A DNA stretch of 64,000 nucleotides from Litorimonas sp964352855. GTDB lineage: Bacteria; Pseudomonadota; Alphaproteobacteria; Caulobacterales; Maricaulaceae. The notes beneath the pieces were generated by a model, which had not been told where the DNA came from, ran no database searches, and saw only the letters and a list, made by a program, of their open reading frames with translations. Where the stretch lies: the NCBI GenBank assembly GCA_964352855.1, contig CAYGTR010000008.1:22446-86445 (forward strand), written 5' to 3'. Position numbers and translations under genes: made by a program. Of the stretch, positions 1 through 9,102 are shown piece by piece; within the stretch, counting starts at the first letter, position 1; each line of letters starts with the position of its first letter.

Positions 1-696
1 AATGCCAGCTGCTCTGACACGCTCAATAATATCTCTGGTCGGATGAATGACAAGTCGATCAAACATGTCAGGCGCCAAACCTTCCGCCCAACTCTCAAAT
101 ATTTTAAGGGCGTCTGCCCCTGCCCTTGCTTGTGCGATTAAGTAATCTGCACTGGAAACAACAAGCGCTTCGAGTAGATGCGCCATTGCAGTAGGGTTTT
201 CATAGGCAAATCGTTTTGCTTTTTCTTTGCTGGTGGTTCCCTTACCTTCGATCATATAGGTGGCGACTGTCCATGGCCCACCGCAAAAGCCGATCAATGC
301 TTTATGTTCGGGTAAAGCTTCTCGGACTTTAGTGACCGTTTCATAGACAGATGAAATGCGATCAGCGGCACCTTCAATTCTAAGAGCTTGGATTCCTTCA
401 GCGTCAATAGGGTCAAGCACGGGGCCCGTTCCCTTTATAAATGTCACATTTCGACCTAACCCAATCGGTATGAGGAGTATGTCTGCAAATAATATAGCAG
501 CATCCATATCATACCGGTGGATGGGTTGAAGTGTCACCTTAGCTGCTTTTTCAGGTGAAAAACAAAAATCTATAAAGTCTTTAGCGGTTGCTCTGACTTC
601 GAGATACTCAGGTAAATGCCGTCCGGCTTGGCGCATAAACCAAATCGGAGGAATTTCACTGACCTGTCCGTTGAGTACGGAAAGTATATTCGTCAT
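1..696 (-). CDS. hemE: Uroporphyrinogen decarboxylase (partial, 3' end outside window)
   Basis: Cytoplasmic haem-pathway enzyme that decarboxylates the four acetate side chains of uroporphyrinogen III. The first 232 codons lie in the window; the family is about 345 residues, so the C-terminal third is beyond base 1. The start is the ATG at 694-696. The substrate-binding signature RQAGRHLPEY is present near residues 22-31 (the family usually has Tyr where His is seen), followed by FSPEKAA and GGPWTVATYM. It is divergent from ppsR across a 480-bp AT-rich spacer, the same arrangement as the origin flank known in Caulobacter and Rickettsia. Confidence 0.95.
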   Translation of the reverse strand, partial: MTNILSVLNGQVSEIPPIWFMRQAGRHLPEYLEVRATAKDFIDFCFSPEKAAKVTLQPIHRYDMDAAILFADILLIPIGLGRNVTFIKGTGPVLDPIDAEGIQALRIEGAADRISSVYETVTKVREALPEHKALIGFCGGPWTVATYMIEGKGTTSKEKAKRFAYENPTAMAHLLEALVVSSADYLIAQARAGADALKIFESWAEGLAPDMFDRLVIHPTRDIIERVRAAGI

Positions 697-1178
697 TTTG
701 AATGCCTTTTAACTTATGCCCGAATGTTATTCGAACATCCTTATTCCCTCTTATATATTTTTAAAAAAGAAGTGATAGTCGTAGAAAGCTGGATATGTGG
801 ACAGGCTTAACCTTTTGATAACCATTCTTAATAGACACAGGACAAAACAGGATAAGTCACAAAGGATAAATTATGAAAAGGATAAGTCTAGTAATGTGGA
901 TATCTTTTATTTTTTACAGTAAATCGAGAGATATTGAACTAACAAAACTGAGGATGAATACCTAACAAAAACTTATCCACTTGACTCAGAGTATTAATAT
1001 AGACGGACAGCGCCTTTGGATAAAAGAAGCTTAAAGCTTTATATTGTGTTCTTGATTCACACAGACTGCTTTACTGAGATGTGGACTGTGGACAAACGAT
1101 GCCTTTCACCCTTTTCTAAGGATACTCCAATTTTCGACTTGAGTTGTGATTTCATGATTGCAGCGTTAAGAGCGAATC
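697..1178. other. oriC: Candidate chromosomal replication origin (oriC)
   Basis: Non-coding AT-rich spacer between hemE and ppsR. Near-consensus DnaA boxes (TTATCCACA, one mismatch) are at 895-903 (minus), 973-981 (plus), 1015-1023 (minus) and 1087-1095 (minus). Weaker ones (two mismatches) are at 796-804 and 1080-1088 (both minus). A very AT-rich tract runs from about 865 to 960. A CtrA-like motif is at 807-821, and GANTC methylation sites are at 983-987 and 1054-1058. In Caulobacter and Rickettsia the origin lies beside hemE. The combination of motif density and synteny supports oriC; it is an inference without a skew calculation. Confidence 0.82.
807..831. promoter_or_regulatory. CtrA-like binding site in oriC
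   Basis: TTAA (807-810), 7 bases, then ATAA (818-821) followed by CCAT, with another TTAA at 828-831. The CtrA consensus in Caulobacter relatives is TTAA-N7-TTAA, so this is a near match. Its place inside the putative origin fits CtrA repression of initiation. Assigned by motif only. Confidence 0.4.
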
Positions 1179-2018
1179 ATGGTGGAACAAAATCCAAATA
1201 TTGCTATATATTTTCACGTTCACTTAGTCTCCGACTCGACGGGTGAAACTTTAGTGGGTTTGATGAAGGCTTCGACGGCGCAGTTTCGCAACGCGACGGC
1301 TTTGGAGCATATTCACGCTTTGGTGAGAAGCGAGAGCCAGCTGGAAAGTGTTTTGCAAACGATTCGAGATAAACCGGGCATTGTTCTTTACACGATTGTG
1401 AATAGTGAACGCAGAAAACGTCTCGAAACCTTTTGCGCGGAGCACAAAATTCCGGCGATTTCCATATTAGACCCGACTCTTGCTATGATGGGGCGTTATT
1501 TGGGCGCTTCGATTGTTTCGGAAGTCGGCGCTCAACGCACATTGGACGCGGAGTATTATAACCGCATTGAAGCGCTGGACTACGCCATGGTGCATGACGA
1601 CGGTCAAAATGTACAAGGATTAGCACAAGCCGACATTATTCTTTTGGGTATAAGCCGCACATCCAAGACACCGACCTGCATCTATCTGGCGAACCGTGGT
1701 TACAAAGCCGGGAATATTCCTTTGGTGCCGGGGGCGCCGCTACCCTTAATCTTAGATCAGTTTAAACAGCCCTTTATTATTGGGTTGGTCGCTTCACCGG
1801 ACCGCATTGTCCAAATTCGTCAGCAACGCTTGATGGGGCTGAAGCAGACCGAACAAACAGATTATATTGATCAAGACCGTGTTCGAGACGAAATGCGTCA
1901 AGCCAAGCGCATGTTTTTGAAAAAAGGGTATAAAGTGATTGATGTGACGCGAAAATCTATTGAAGAAACATCAGCTCAGATTATCAATCTCTATAAGGCG
2001 CATCATGACATTGTCTGA
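1179..2018 (+). CDS. ppsR: Pyruvate,phosphate dikinase regulatory protein (DUF299 kinase/pyrophosphorylase)
   Basis: 279 residues, full family length. Members phosphorylate and dephosphorylate PEP synthase or pyruvate phosphate dikinase, switching gluconeogenic PEP formation. Visible hallmarks are the N-terminal HLVSDSTGETL-type segment (residues 15-25) and the atypical P-loop GISRTSKTPT at about 157-166 followed by YLANRGYKAGNIP. It is the first rightward gene after the presumed origin. The stop overlaps the likely maf start by 14 bases, so the two are probably translationally coupled. The choice between regulation of PPDK and of PEP synthase cannot be made here, as neither target gene is in the window. 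Confidence 0.93.
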   Translation: MVEQNPNIAIYFHVHLVSDSTGETLVGLMKASTAQFRNATALEHIHALVRSESQLESVLQTIRDKPGIVLYTIVNSERRKRLETFCAEHKIPAISILDPTLAMMGRYLGASIVSEVGAQRTLDAEYYNRIEALDYAMVHDDGQNVQGLAQADIILLGISRTSKTPTCIYLANRGYKAGNIPLVPGAPLPLILDQFKQPFIIGLVASPDRIVQIRQQRLMGLKQTEQTDYIDQDRVRDEMRQAKRMFLKKGYKVIDVTRKSIEETSAQIINLYKAHHDIV

Positions 2019-2640
2019 AGATGGTCAACCCCGGAATTTCCAAAGCACAGGACGCCTTATTCTTGCGAGCGGTTCTGCCATACGGGCGAAAATTATGGAC
2101 GGCGCAGGGCTCGACTATGAGGTTATTTCAAAGCCCGTTGATGAAACGGCGATTAAAGAATCCATGTTGGCTGAAGGCGCCCTTCTTCGTGACATTGCAG
2201 ACGCCCTCGCTGAGGCCAAAGCATTAAGGGTGAGCGCCCAAATGGACGGATTTGTGATTGGCGCAGATCAAATCATGGTGATGGACGATCAACTCTTCGA
2301 TAAACCCCCGACAATTGATGCCGCCAGAGAGCGTCTTAAACAGATGCGGGGCAAAACACATAAACTGATGGGCGCTGTTGTCGTTTGCGAAAACGGTCAA
2401 CCGGTATGGCGGCATTTAGCGGTAACCACTCTGACGATGAGAGGCTTCTCTGATGATTTTCTCGAGCGCTATATTGAGCTTGAGGGCGACTTTCTAACAA
2501 AGTCCGTTGGGGCTTATCGTTTTGAAGGTCTAGGCGCGCACTTGTTTTCCAAGGTCGAAGGCGATTTCTTCTCAATCCTTGGCCTACCTTTATTACCGCT
2601 TTTAGATTATTTGCGGACACGAGGCATTGTGCCCTCATGA
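2005..2640 (+). CDS. maf: Maf-like nucleotide pyrophosphatase
   Basis: 211 residues from the ATG at 2005. An upstream in-frame ATG at 1960 would bury 20 codons in ppsR and is less likely. Maf proteins hydrolyse modified or canonical nucleoside triphosphates to monophosphates as a house-cleaning activity. The N-terminal LILASGSAIRAKIM and the later KSVGAYRFEGLGAHLF segment match the family core. The stop codon overlaps the aroE start (ATGA, 2637-2640). Lies in the ppsR-maf-aroE-coaE-dnaQ run. Confidence 0.9.
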   Translation: MTLSEDGQPRNFQSTGRLILASGSAIRAKIMDGAGLDYEVISKPVDETAIKESMLAEGALLRDIADALAEAKALRVSAQMDGFVIGADQIMVMDDQLFDKPPTIDAARERLKQMRGKTHKLMGAVVVCENGQPVWRHLAVTTLTMRGFSDDFLERYIELEGDFLTKSVGAYRFEGLGAHLFSKVEGDFFSILGLPLLPLLDYLRTRGIVPS

Positions 2641-3500
2641 GCCATGCTGAGAGACCTATCCCCAAGCTTGCAGGGGTGTGCGGGTGGCCTATCCATCACT
2701 CACTCTCTCCTGTCCTGCATAACTTTTGGCTGCGAAAGGCCGGCTTGCCGGGTGCTTATATTCCTTTCGCCGTGCGTCCGGATAATGCGGTCGCTGCATT
2801 TAAGAGCCTGAAGCAGACATCAATCTCCGGCGTAAATGTGACACTCCCTTTGAAACGACAAGCTTTTCTCGCCGCAGATGATCATACAGCGGACGCTCTA
2901 AAGCTGGGGGTCGCAAATTGCCTTTATAAAAGTCAGGGTAAGCTCATCGCGCATAATACGGATATGCAGGGTTTTGCGGCGCCGCTCCTTTCAAAAATTG
3001 ACGCAAAGAGCCTCTCGCAAAGCTCGGTTTTATTGATCGGTGCCGGTGGGGCGTCCAGAGCCGTGATCGGCGCGTTATTATCTCTAAATGTGCCTGAAAT
3101 CCGGATAACAAACAGAACAGACAGTAAGGCCGAGGAACTCGTAAACACCGTCAATGTGCCCAGTCTTTATAACCTGCCTTGGTCACAAAGACATGAAGCT
3201 GTCGGGGCCAGTCATATTATCATAAATGCGACATCGGCGGGCATGGTAGGCTATCCTAAACTGGATGTATCCCTTAAGAATGTGCGAAGGGGCACTTTGG
3301 TTTATGACCTTATATATACACCGAGGCGCACCCCCTTTTTGAAAACGGCACAATTAAAAGGCTGTGTGACGCTTGGGGGTTTAGAGATGTTAATTGAACA
3401 GGCACGACCCAGCTTTCGTTATTTTTTCGGCCAACTCCCCCCGAAAGACGCCAACCCCACAGAGCTTCTCTATAAGTGTTTAAAAACAGGCGAAAGATGA
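2637..3500 (+). CDS. aroE: Shikimate dehydrogenase
   Basis: Reduces 3-dehydroshikimate to shikimate with NADPH in aromatic amino acid synthesis. 287 residues, normal length. Shikimate-binding segment GWPIHHSLSPVLHNFWL starts at residue 16, the catalytic lysine region GVNVTLPLK is near residue 67, and the NADP-binding glycine-rich loop GAGGASRAV starts near residue 135. Starts inside the maf stop (ATGA) and itself ends in ATGA shared with coaE, indicating tight translational coupling. Confidence 0.95.
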   Translation: MSHAERPIPKLAGVCGWPIHHSLSPVLHNFWLRKAGLPGAYIPFAVRPDNAVAAFKSLKQTSISGVNVTLPLKRQAFLAADDHTADALKLGVANCLYKSQGKLIAHNTDMQGFAAPLLSKIDAKSLSQSSVLLIGAGGASRAVIGALLSLNVPEIRITNRTDSKAEELVNTVNVPSLYNLPWSQRHEAVGASHIIINATSAGMVGYPKLDVSLKNVRRGTLVYDLIYTPRRTPFLKTAQLKGCVTLGGLEMLIEQARPSFRYFFGQLPPKDANPTELLYKCLKTGER

Positions 3501-4093
3501 TTATTCTCGGACTGACAGGATCTATCGGTATGGGGAAGACGACAACGGCAAAAATGTTTGCAGAAGCCGGATGCCCTGTTTTCGATGCTGACGCGGCCGT
3601 GCACAAACTTTATGACAAAGGCGGCAAGGCCGTTCCACTGATCCGCGCCGTTTTTCCAGACGCCATAAAAGACGAGGTGATCGATAGATCTGTTTTAGCG
3701 CAACATATGCGCGCAGACCCACTAAACTTGAAAGTGCTGGAAAGCTTTATCCATCCTTGGGTAGGAGACATGCGGGCGGAGTTTTTAAAGAAGGCGAAAG
3801 AGGGCGGCGCTGATATCGTTGTTTTTGATGTCCCGCTTCTTTTTGAAACAGGAGGCGACAAAGCGGTGGACTACTCAATCGTCGTGTCTGCGCACGAAGC
3901 CATACAAAGAGAGAGAGTTTTGTCACGGGAAGGCATGAGCGCCTCGCTTTTCGAAACGCTTTTGGCGCGGCAAATGCCCGACGAAGAAAAGCGCGCACGT
4001 GCAGATTTTGTTCTATCCACAGCCATATCTCTTTCAGATACCCGCGAACAGGTGCAGTCTCTTTTAGATAAGCTGCGGGGTCAGACCGTTTAG
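3497..4093 (+). CDS. coaE: Dephospho-CoA kinase
   Basis: Last step of coenzyme A synthesis: ATP-dependent phosphorylation of dephospho-CoA. 198 residues from the ATG at 3497, which overlaps the aroE TGA; an in-frame ATG at 3476 is available but would lie within aroE. The P-loop GLTGSIGMGKT is at residues 5-15, and the VFDVPLLFETGG segment typical of the substrate-binding region follows at about 112. The aroE-coaE-dnaQ order is common in alphaproteobacteria. Confidence 0.94.
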   Translation: MIILGLTGSIGMGKTTTAKMFAEAGCPVFDADAAVHKLYDKGGKAVPLIRAVFPDAIKDEVIDRSVLAQHMRADPLNLKVLESFIHPWVGDMRAEFLKKAKEGGADIVVFDVPLLFETGGDKAVDYSIVVSAHEAIQRERVLSREGMSASLFETLLARQMPDEEKRARADFVLSTAISLSDTREQVQSLLDKLRGQTV

Positions 4094-4108
4094 ATAAGGG
4101 TAATTATT

Positions 4109-4828
4109 GTGAGCGGCGTAAGAGAAATTGTTTTCGATACGGAAACCACAGGCTTTGATGCTAAGGGTGAAGACCGCATCACAGAAATTGGTTGTATCGA
4201 GCTTATCGATTGGTTGCCTACAGGAGAGCAATTCCATACGTATCTAGACCCGCAAAGAGTGGTTCCTGACAAGGTTGTTGAGATCACAGGTCTGACAACC
4301 GAGTTTTTACGTGGAAAGCCCCTTTTTAAAGATCAAGCGCAGGCCTTTCTCGACTTTGTTGGTGACAGCCCTTTAATTGCTCATAATGCGCGATTTGACG
4401 AAGGGTTTATCAATGCCGAGTTGATGCGGGCTGGCTTTGAGCCTCTTCCCCCATCAAAGTTCAAAGATACTTTAGCCATGGCGCATGCCATGTTTCCTGG
4501 CTCACCCGCCTCGCTTGATGCATTGTGTCGGCGCTTTGATGTGTCTTTGTCCTCACGTGACAAACACGGCGCCATTATTGACTCCGAGCTCTTGGCGGCT
4601 GTTTATTTAGAGCTGAAGGGTGGTCGCGCGCGTACATTGGGCTTGGAAACTGAAATTGTTGAAACGCACAACCCCTACAGAAACGCTAATGGAAAAATGG
4701 CGCGCCAGCGACCAACCCCCTTAAACCATAGGCCTTCTGCGGAAGAAGAGGCTGCCCATCACGTTTTTATTGCGAAAATGGGCCAGGATATGATTTGGCA
4801 AAAATTCTGGGACCGCGAAGCTAATTAA
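4109..4828 (+). CDS. dnaQ: DNA polymerase III epsilon subunit (3'-5' proofreading exonuclease)
   Basis: 239 residues, GTG start at 4109 preceded by AAGGG at 4096-4100. DEDDh exonuclease with all three motifs: ExoI FDTETTGFD (residues 9-17), ExoII AHNARFDEGFIN (about 92), and ExoIII HGAIIDSELLA (about 151), which supplies the catalytic His and Asp. Proofreads replication within the Pol III core. The last 8 bases overlap the convergent GDPD gene. Confidence 0.95.
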   Translation: MSGVREIVFDTETTGFDAKGEDRITEIGCIELIDWLPTGEQFHTYLDPQRVVPDKVVEITGLTTEFLRGKPLFKDQAQAFLDFVGDSPLIAHNARFDEGFINAELMRAGFEPLPPSKFKDTLAMAHAMFPGSPASLDALCRRFDVSLSSRDKHGAIIDSELLAAVYLELKGGRARTLGLETEIVETHNPYRNANGKMARQRPTPLNHRPSAEEEAAHHVFIAKMGQDMIWQKFWDREAN

Positions 4829-5735
4829 GGGTGCTTAGGCAATTATAAAGCACGTCTTTTCCGCCCTCACCAACAATCGCAGGTAAGTCAGTCGACCAAT
4901 CTGATACAAGAAAGACGGCATTGGCTGCTTTTGCTTTCACATCATCTTCACGACTGACGAGGCCAATATAGCCGAGGGCTTGTGTAGGCTCTGTGGCTTG
5001 ATCGATATTGCGACCCATCCAAAGAAGCGTTTTTTCAGGCGTTAGACCCTCGCCTTTATCTTCACCCGGGGCAGATATCAGCATTTCGGGCGCTAAGGCA
5101 TGGAGCTCTTTCGCGCGCTCACTCGTATAAGCAATCAAGACAACTTGATCTGCCATATCATTGTCCCGGATCATGCGTAAAACGTCATCCGTCTTGGCGC
5201 TGGATTTGAAGTCGATTTCTAAAAATATTTTGCCTTTAGAGGCTTTAAGCGCGTCTTCAAGAAATGGCGGTCTTTCGGAACTGAGTGTGCCTGAAAAAGA
5301 CTTAAGTAAGATTTTTTCAACGTCTTCAAGTGTGGAGCTGGCAACAGGGCCTGTGCCTGTTGATTTTCTCTCCCAGACACCGTCATGAAATAAAATTTGC
5401 TCTCCGCTTTTTAGGCCTGCAACATCTATCTCTGCGATGAGCGTGCCTTCATCAATAAGCCGACGGAGGCCTTCAAGACTGTTTTCAGGAATATCCCAAG
5501 CACGTGACACACCCCGGTGTGCCGCAATAATGGCATTGTCTTTGGGCACACAAGCGAGGACGTCAGCGAAGCTGTAATCAAATAAATTCGGGACAGCCTT
5601 CGTCTCAGAGGCTATCTCTACTACGGGTGCCTCTAAAACATCACTGACAACGGCTTTGGGTTGGCAAGCCACGGCGATTAAAGCTGTGAGGCTTGTGGCC
5701 AATAACAAAGACAAGCGTTTTGAAAACATGAGCAC
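4821..5735 (-). CDS. Glycerophosphodiester phosphodiesterase-family lipoprotein
   Basis: 304 residues with a hydrophobic signal segment ending in a cysteine (IAVAC, about residue 24), a plausible lipobox. The mature part has the GDPD hallmarks: AAHRG (first catalytic His), PENS, an EIDV metal-ligand pair and FHDGVWERKSTGTG (second His), then EIDFKS. Likely a periplasmic or outer-membrane anchored enzyme acting on glycerophosphodiesters; substrate not predictable. An alternative ATG two codons downstream (5729) is equally possible. Convergent with dnaQ, divergent from mnmE. Confidence 0.82.
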   Translation of the reverse strand: MLMFSKRLSLLLATSLTALIAVACQPKAVVSDVLEAPVVEIASETKAVPNLFDYSFADVLACVPKDNAIIAAHRGVSRAWDIPENSLEGLRRLIDEGTLIAEIDVAGLKSGEQILFHDGVWERKSTGTGPVASSTLEDVEKILLKSFSGTLSSERPPFLEDALKASKGKIFLEIDFKSSAKTDDVLRMIRDNDMADQVVLIAYTSERAKELHALAPEMLISAPGEDKGEGLTPEKTLLWMGRNIDQATEPTQALGYIGLVSREDDVKAKAANAVFLVSDWSTDLPAIVGEGGKDVLYNCLSTLN

Positions 5736-5782
5736 AATCCTTTATCTTTACGTAGCGTGCTGTTTCGCTTTATAGGCCGCGC

Positions 5783-7135
5783 ATGGATAAACCAAGCCCC
5801 ATTAAAGAAGCAAGTGAGACTATTTTCTCATTAAGCTCTGCCCCCGGACGCGCGGGTGTCGCCGTTTTTCGGTTAAGCGGGCCTGCCTGTTCTGATGTGA
5901 TAGAGCGGATCACGCAAAGGGCTCTTCCGAAAGCGCGGTTTGCAGCTTTAAGGATGATTAAGGACTCGAAAAACCAACCTATTGACGAGGCCGTGACGCT
6001 TTGGTTTCCGGCCCCCGCTAGTTTTACAGGTGAAGACTGTGCAGAGTTTCAAACACACGGCAGCGCGGCGGTGATAGAGGGTTTAAGCCGTACCTTGTTG
6101 GGACTCGGCCTTCGCCAAGCTGAGCCGGGAGAGTTTACGCGACGGGCTGTGCAAAACGGCAAAATGGACTTAACCGAGGCAGAGGGGCTCGCTGATTTAA
6201 TAGATGCGCAAACCGAAGGGCAGCGAGTTCAAGCGATTCGGCAGATGGGTGGGGGGCTTCGCGATCTCTACGAGGGTTGGAGAGAGCGCTTATTGGATGC
6301 TTTGGCGCAGATTGAGGGTGAAATCGACTTCCCCGACGAGGCGGATATACCAGACACACTCTCACATGGGGCATATGGGCCGCTCTCAGAGCTGGCATTG
6401 GATATGCAAGACGCCTTAGGCGATATGGGTCGGGGGGCATCTATTCGTTCAGGGCTGGATGTGGCAATTATCGGGGCCCCGAATGCAGGCAAGTCGACAC
6501 TTATCAATGCGTTGACGCGACGGGACGTGGCGATTACCTCACCGGAGGCCGGAACAACACGTGATATCGTTGAGGCACAAATGGTGATTGCGGGCTTGCC
6601 CGTAACACTATCCGATACGGCGGGCTTAAGAGAAACGGAAAATGCGATTGAGGCCGAAGGCGTTAAAAGGGCGAAAAAGAGAGCGGATGAGGCGGAGATA
6701 ACAATTTACGTGTTGCGCCCGGGTGTAACGGAGCCAAGTGATGATATAGTCTCACACCTGACAGAAAATGATATTATTTTAATAAATAAATCAATGACTT
6801 ACGAATATTTTGATGTTGAGGCGGCGTGCTCTGTGATTGTGGGTGATTTGCTGCAGCCCTCAACGGAAAAAGCTGTATTTGAAAAATTAAGCGCAATCAT
6901 CCGAGACAATTTTTCAGTAGGTCAAGACGCGAGCCTGACGCGCGAAAGGCATGGAGACTGTGTGGGCAGAGCGCATCATTTTATTTTAAAAGCACAATCA
7001 CATCTTGGTGCTGCTCCCGAGCTTGCAGGCGACGATTTACGGTCCGCCTTGCGCGCCTTGTCGGAATTGGCTGGTGAAACAGATATTGAGGCTGTCTTTG
7101 ATCGGATTTTCTCCCGCTTCTGCGTTGGGAAGTAG
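5783..7135 (+). CDS. mnmE: tRNA uridine-5-carboxymethylaminomethyl modification GTPase
   Basis: With MnmG it forms the cmnm5/nm5 group on wobble U34 of several tRNAs. 450 residues: N-terminal formyl-THF binding domain (SAPGRAGVAVFRLSGP near residue 18), a helical domain interrupted by the G domain with GAPNAGKST at about 231 and DTAGLRET after it, and the C-terminal FCVGK containing the conserved cysteine. It lies about 95 bases upstream of mnmG with a parS site between them. Confidence 0.96.
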   Translation: MDKPSPIKEASETIFSLSSAPGRAGVAVFRLSGPACSDVIERITQRALPKARFAALRMIKDSKNQPIDEAVTLWFPAPASFTGEDCAEFQTHGSAAVIEGLSRTLLGLGLRQAEPGEFTRRAVQNGKMDLTEAEGLADLIDAQTEGQRVQAIRQMGGGLRDLYEGWRERLLDALAQIEGEIDFPDEADIPDTLSHGAYGPLSELALDMQDALGDMGRGASIRSGLDVAIIGAPNAGKSTLINALTRRDVAITSPEAGTTRDIVEAQMVIAGLPVTLSDTAGLRETENAIEAEGVKRAKKRADEAEITIYVLRPGVTEPSDDIVSHLTENDIILINKSMTYEYFDVEAACSVIVGDLLQPSTEKAVFEKLSAIIRDNFSVGQDASLTRERHGDCVGRAHHFILKAQSHLGAAPELAGDDLRSALRALSELAGETDIEAVFDRIFSRFCVGK

Positions 7136-7197
7136 CGCGCTCTCGACAGAGTGTATGACTTCCATTATGAGCCTTTCAAATTGACTATGTAAGTTGA

Positions 7198-7213
7198 TGT
7201 TTCACGTGAAACA
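7198..7213. promoter_or_regulatory. parS: parS centromere site 1
   Basis: TGTTTCACGTGAAACA, a perfect 16-bp palindrome matching the chromosomal parS consensus bound by ParB. It sits in the mnmE-mnmG spacer, 17 bases before the mnmG ATG, and about 3.3 kb from parB. Confidence 0.95.
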
Positions 7214-7230
7214 TATTTGAGACACTGATT

Positions 7231-9102
7231 ATGACCCAATCATGGGATGTTATAATTATAGGCGGTGGGCATGCCGGTTGTGAGGCAGCGAGTGCGTCCG
7301 CACGCATGGGGGCCAGAACACTTCTTTTGACTCATAAGTTAGAAACAATTGGTGAAATGTCCTGTAACCCTGCGATTGGTGGTTTGGGTAAAGGCCATTT
7401 GGTGCGTGAGGTAGACGCCTTAGGGGGGTTAATGGGATTGGTTGCTGATGCCTCTGGCATTCAGTTTCGTCTTCTCAACCGCTCCAAAGGTCCCGCTGTT
7501 CAGGGTCCCCGAACCCAATCGGATCGGTTTTTGTACCGAAATGCTATGCAGGCGGCTTTGGGCAGTGTTGAAAACCTGTCTTTAATGGCGGGCGCGGCTG
7601 AAGATCTCTTGATTGAGCGCGGTCAGGTGGCTGGTGTTATTACCTCCAATGGCGAGACTTTGCTGACAAAACGCGTTGTTCTGACAACAGGCACGTTCTT
7701 AAAGGGTATGATCCACATTGGAGACACGCGTATTCCTGCCGGTCGTGTTGGCGAACGTCCATCTATCGGTTTAAGTGACCGTCTCTATGATTTAGGCCTT
7801 TTAATGGGCCGCCTTAAAACAGGGACCCCTGCCCGCTTGCGTAAAAGCTCAATAGATTGGGGTTCGCTGGATATGCAGGTTGCCGATGATTCTCCTGTGC
7901 CTTTTTCTTTTCTGAACTCTGACATCACTGTACCTCAGATATCTTGTGGTATCACGCACACAAATGCTGATACGCATAAGGTTATTCAGGACAACATAAC
8001 TCTTTCCGCTATCAATAATGGCTCAATATCCGGGCGTGGACCCCGTTATTGTCCGTCCATAGAAGACAAGGTTGTGCGATTTGCCGACCGTGATCGTCAT
8101 CAGATCTTTTTGGAACCCGAAGGCCTTCCCGGCAATCCTGATGGTGATATTGTTTATCCGAATGGTATTTCGTCCTCTTTGCCCGAACAAGTTCAGGATA
8201 AGTTTCTTCGAACAATGCGCGGCCTCGAAGATGTGGTGGTTGAGCGTTATGGCTACGCAATTGAGTATGATTATGTAGACCCGCGTGAGCTGCAAAGCAC
8301 ATTAGAGGTTAAAAAACTTTCAGGCCTTTACCTTGCGGGTCAGATCAACGGGACAACAGGTTATGAAGAGGCTGCGGCTCAGGGGTTGATTGCCGGTTCA
8401 AATGCGGCTTTGGCGGAACAGGGGCGAGAGGCTTTAATTCTGGACAGAAGCCAAGCTTATATAGGCGTCATGATTGATGACTTGATTTCCAAAGGTGTGA
8501 CAGAGCCTTACCGTATGTTTACGTCTCGCGCGGAATATCGCTTAGCCTTACGGGCTGACAATGCAGATACGCGCCTGACTCCAATTGCCGAAAATTTAGG
8601 CATGATAACCCATCAGCGCTCAGATGTGTTTCACGTGAAACATAAGGCCTATGATGCGGCCAAGGTTTTGGCTGAGAGGCTTGAAGCCTCACCCAATGTG
8701 TTGAAAGCAAGGGGTTTATCAATCAATCAAGACGGGGTTACGCGAACCGTTCTTGACCTGTTGGCTTACCCTGACATTGATATTGATACCCTCAAGCCTA
8801 TCTGGCCGGAGCTGTCAGGTTTAAGCGAGGAGCAAGCTGTTTATCTTAAAACACATGCGACCTATGCCGGCTACCTAGAACGGCAAGCAAAAGATATTGA
8901 GGCTTTCCGGCGTGATGCGGGCTTACGCATCCCGACAGATATGCAGTATAGCGCCATTGGGGGCCTTTCTAATGAAGTCCGCCAAAAACTGAGTGATGCC
9001 AGACCTGAAACTCTTGGACAGGCGGCGAAGCTTGAGGGTGTGACGCCGGGTGCTTTAATGGCGGTTCTTGCTTTTCTCAAAAAGAACTCTCGTGCCGCAT
9101 AA
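7231..9102 (+). CDS. mnmG: tRNA uridine-5-carboxymethylaminomethyl modification enzyme (FAD)
   Basis: FAD-dependent partner of MnmE in U34 modification. 623 residues, typical length. N-terminal Rossmann FAD motif IIGGGHAGCEAA at about 8-19, then the family signature GPRYCPSIEDKV near residue 269 and AGQINGTTGYEEAAAQG near 369. The coding sequence contains a perfect parS site at 8627-8642, translated as VFHVKH, so this stretch carries two constraints. Downstream rsmG starts within or just before its stop. Confidence 0.97.
   Translation: MTQSWDVIIIGGGHAGCEAASASARMGARTLLLTHKLETIGEMSCNPAIGGLGKGHLVREVDALGGLMGLVADASGIQFRLLNRSKGPAVQGPRTQSDRFLYRNAMQAALGSVENLSLMAGAAEDLLIERGQVAGVITSNGETLLTKRVVLTTGTFLKGMIHIGDTRIPAGRVGERPSIGLSDRLYDLGLLMGRLKTGTPARLRKSSIDWGSLDMQVADDSPVPFSFLNSDITVPQISCGITHTNADTHKVIQDNITLSAINNGSISGRGPRYCPSIEDKVVRFADRDRHQIFLEPEGLPGNPDGDIVYPNGISSSLPEQVQDKFLRTMRGLEDVVVERYGYAIEYDYVDPRELQSTLEVKKLSGLYLAGQINGTTGYEEAAAQGLIAGSNAALAEQGREALILDRSQAYIGVMIDDLISKGVTEPYRMFTSRAEYRLALRADNADTRLTPIAENLGMITHQRSDVFHVKHKAYDAAKVLAERLEASPNVLKARGLSINQDGVTRTVLDLLAYPDIDIDTLKPIWPELSGLSEEQAVYLKTHATYAGYLERQAKDIEAFRRDAGLRIPTDMQYSAIGGLSNEVRQKLSDARPETLGQAAKLEGVTPGALMAVLAFLKKNSRAA
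8627..8642. promoter_or_regulatory. parS: parS centromere site 2 (inside mnmG)
   Basis: Perfect TGTTTCACGTGAAACA palindrome within the mnmG coding region, identical to site 1. Confidence 0.95.
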
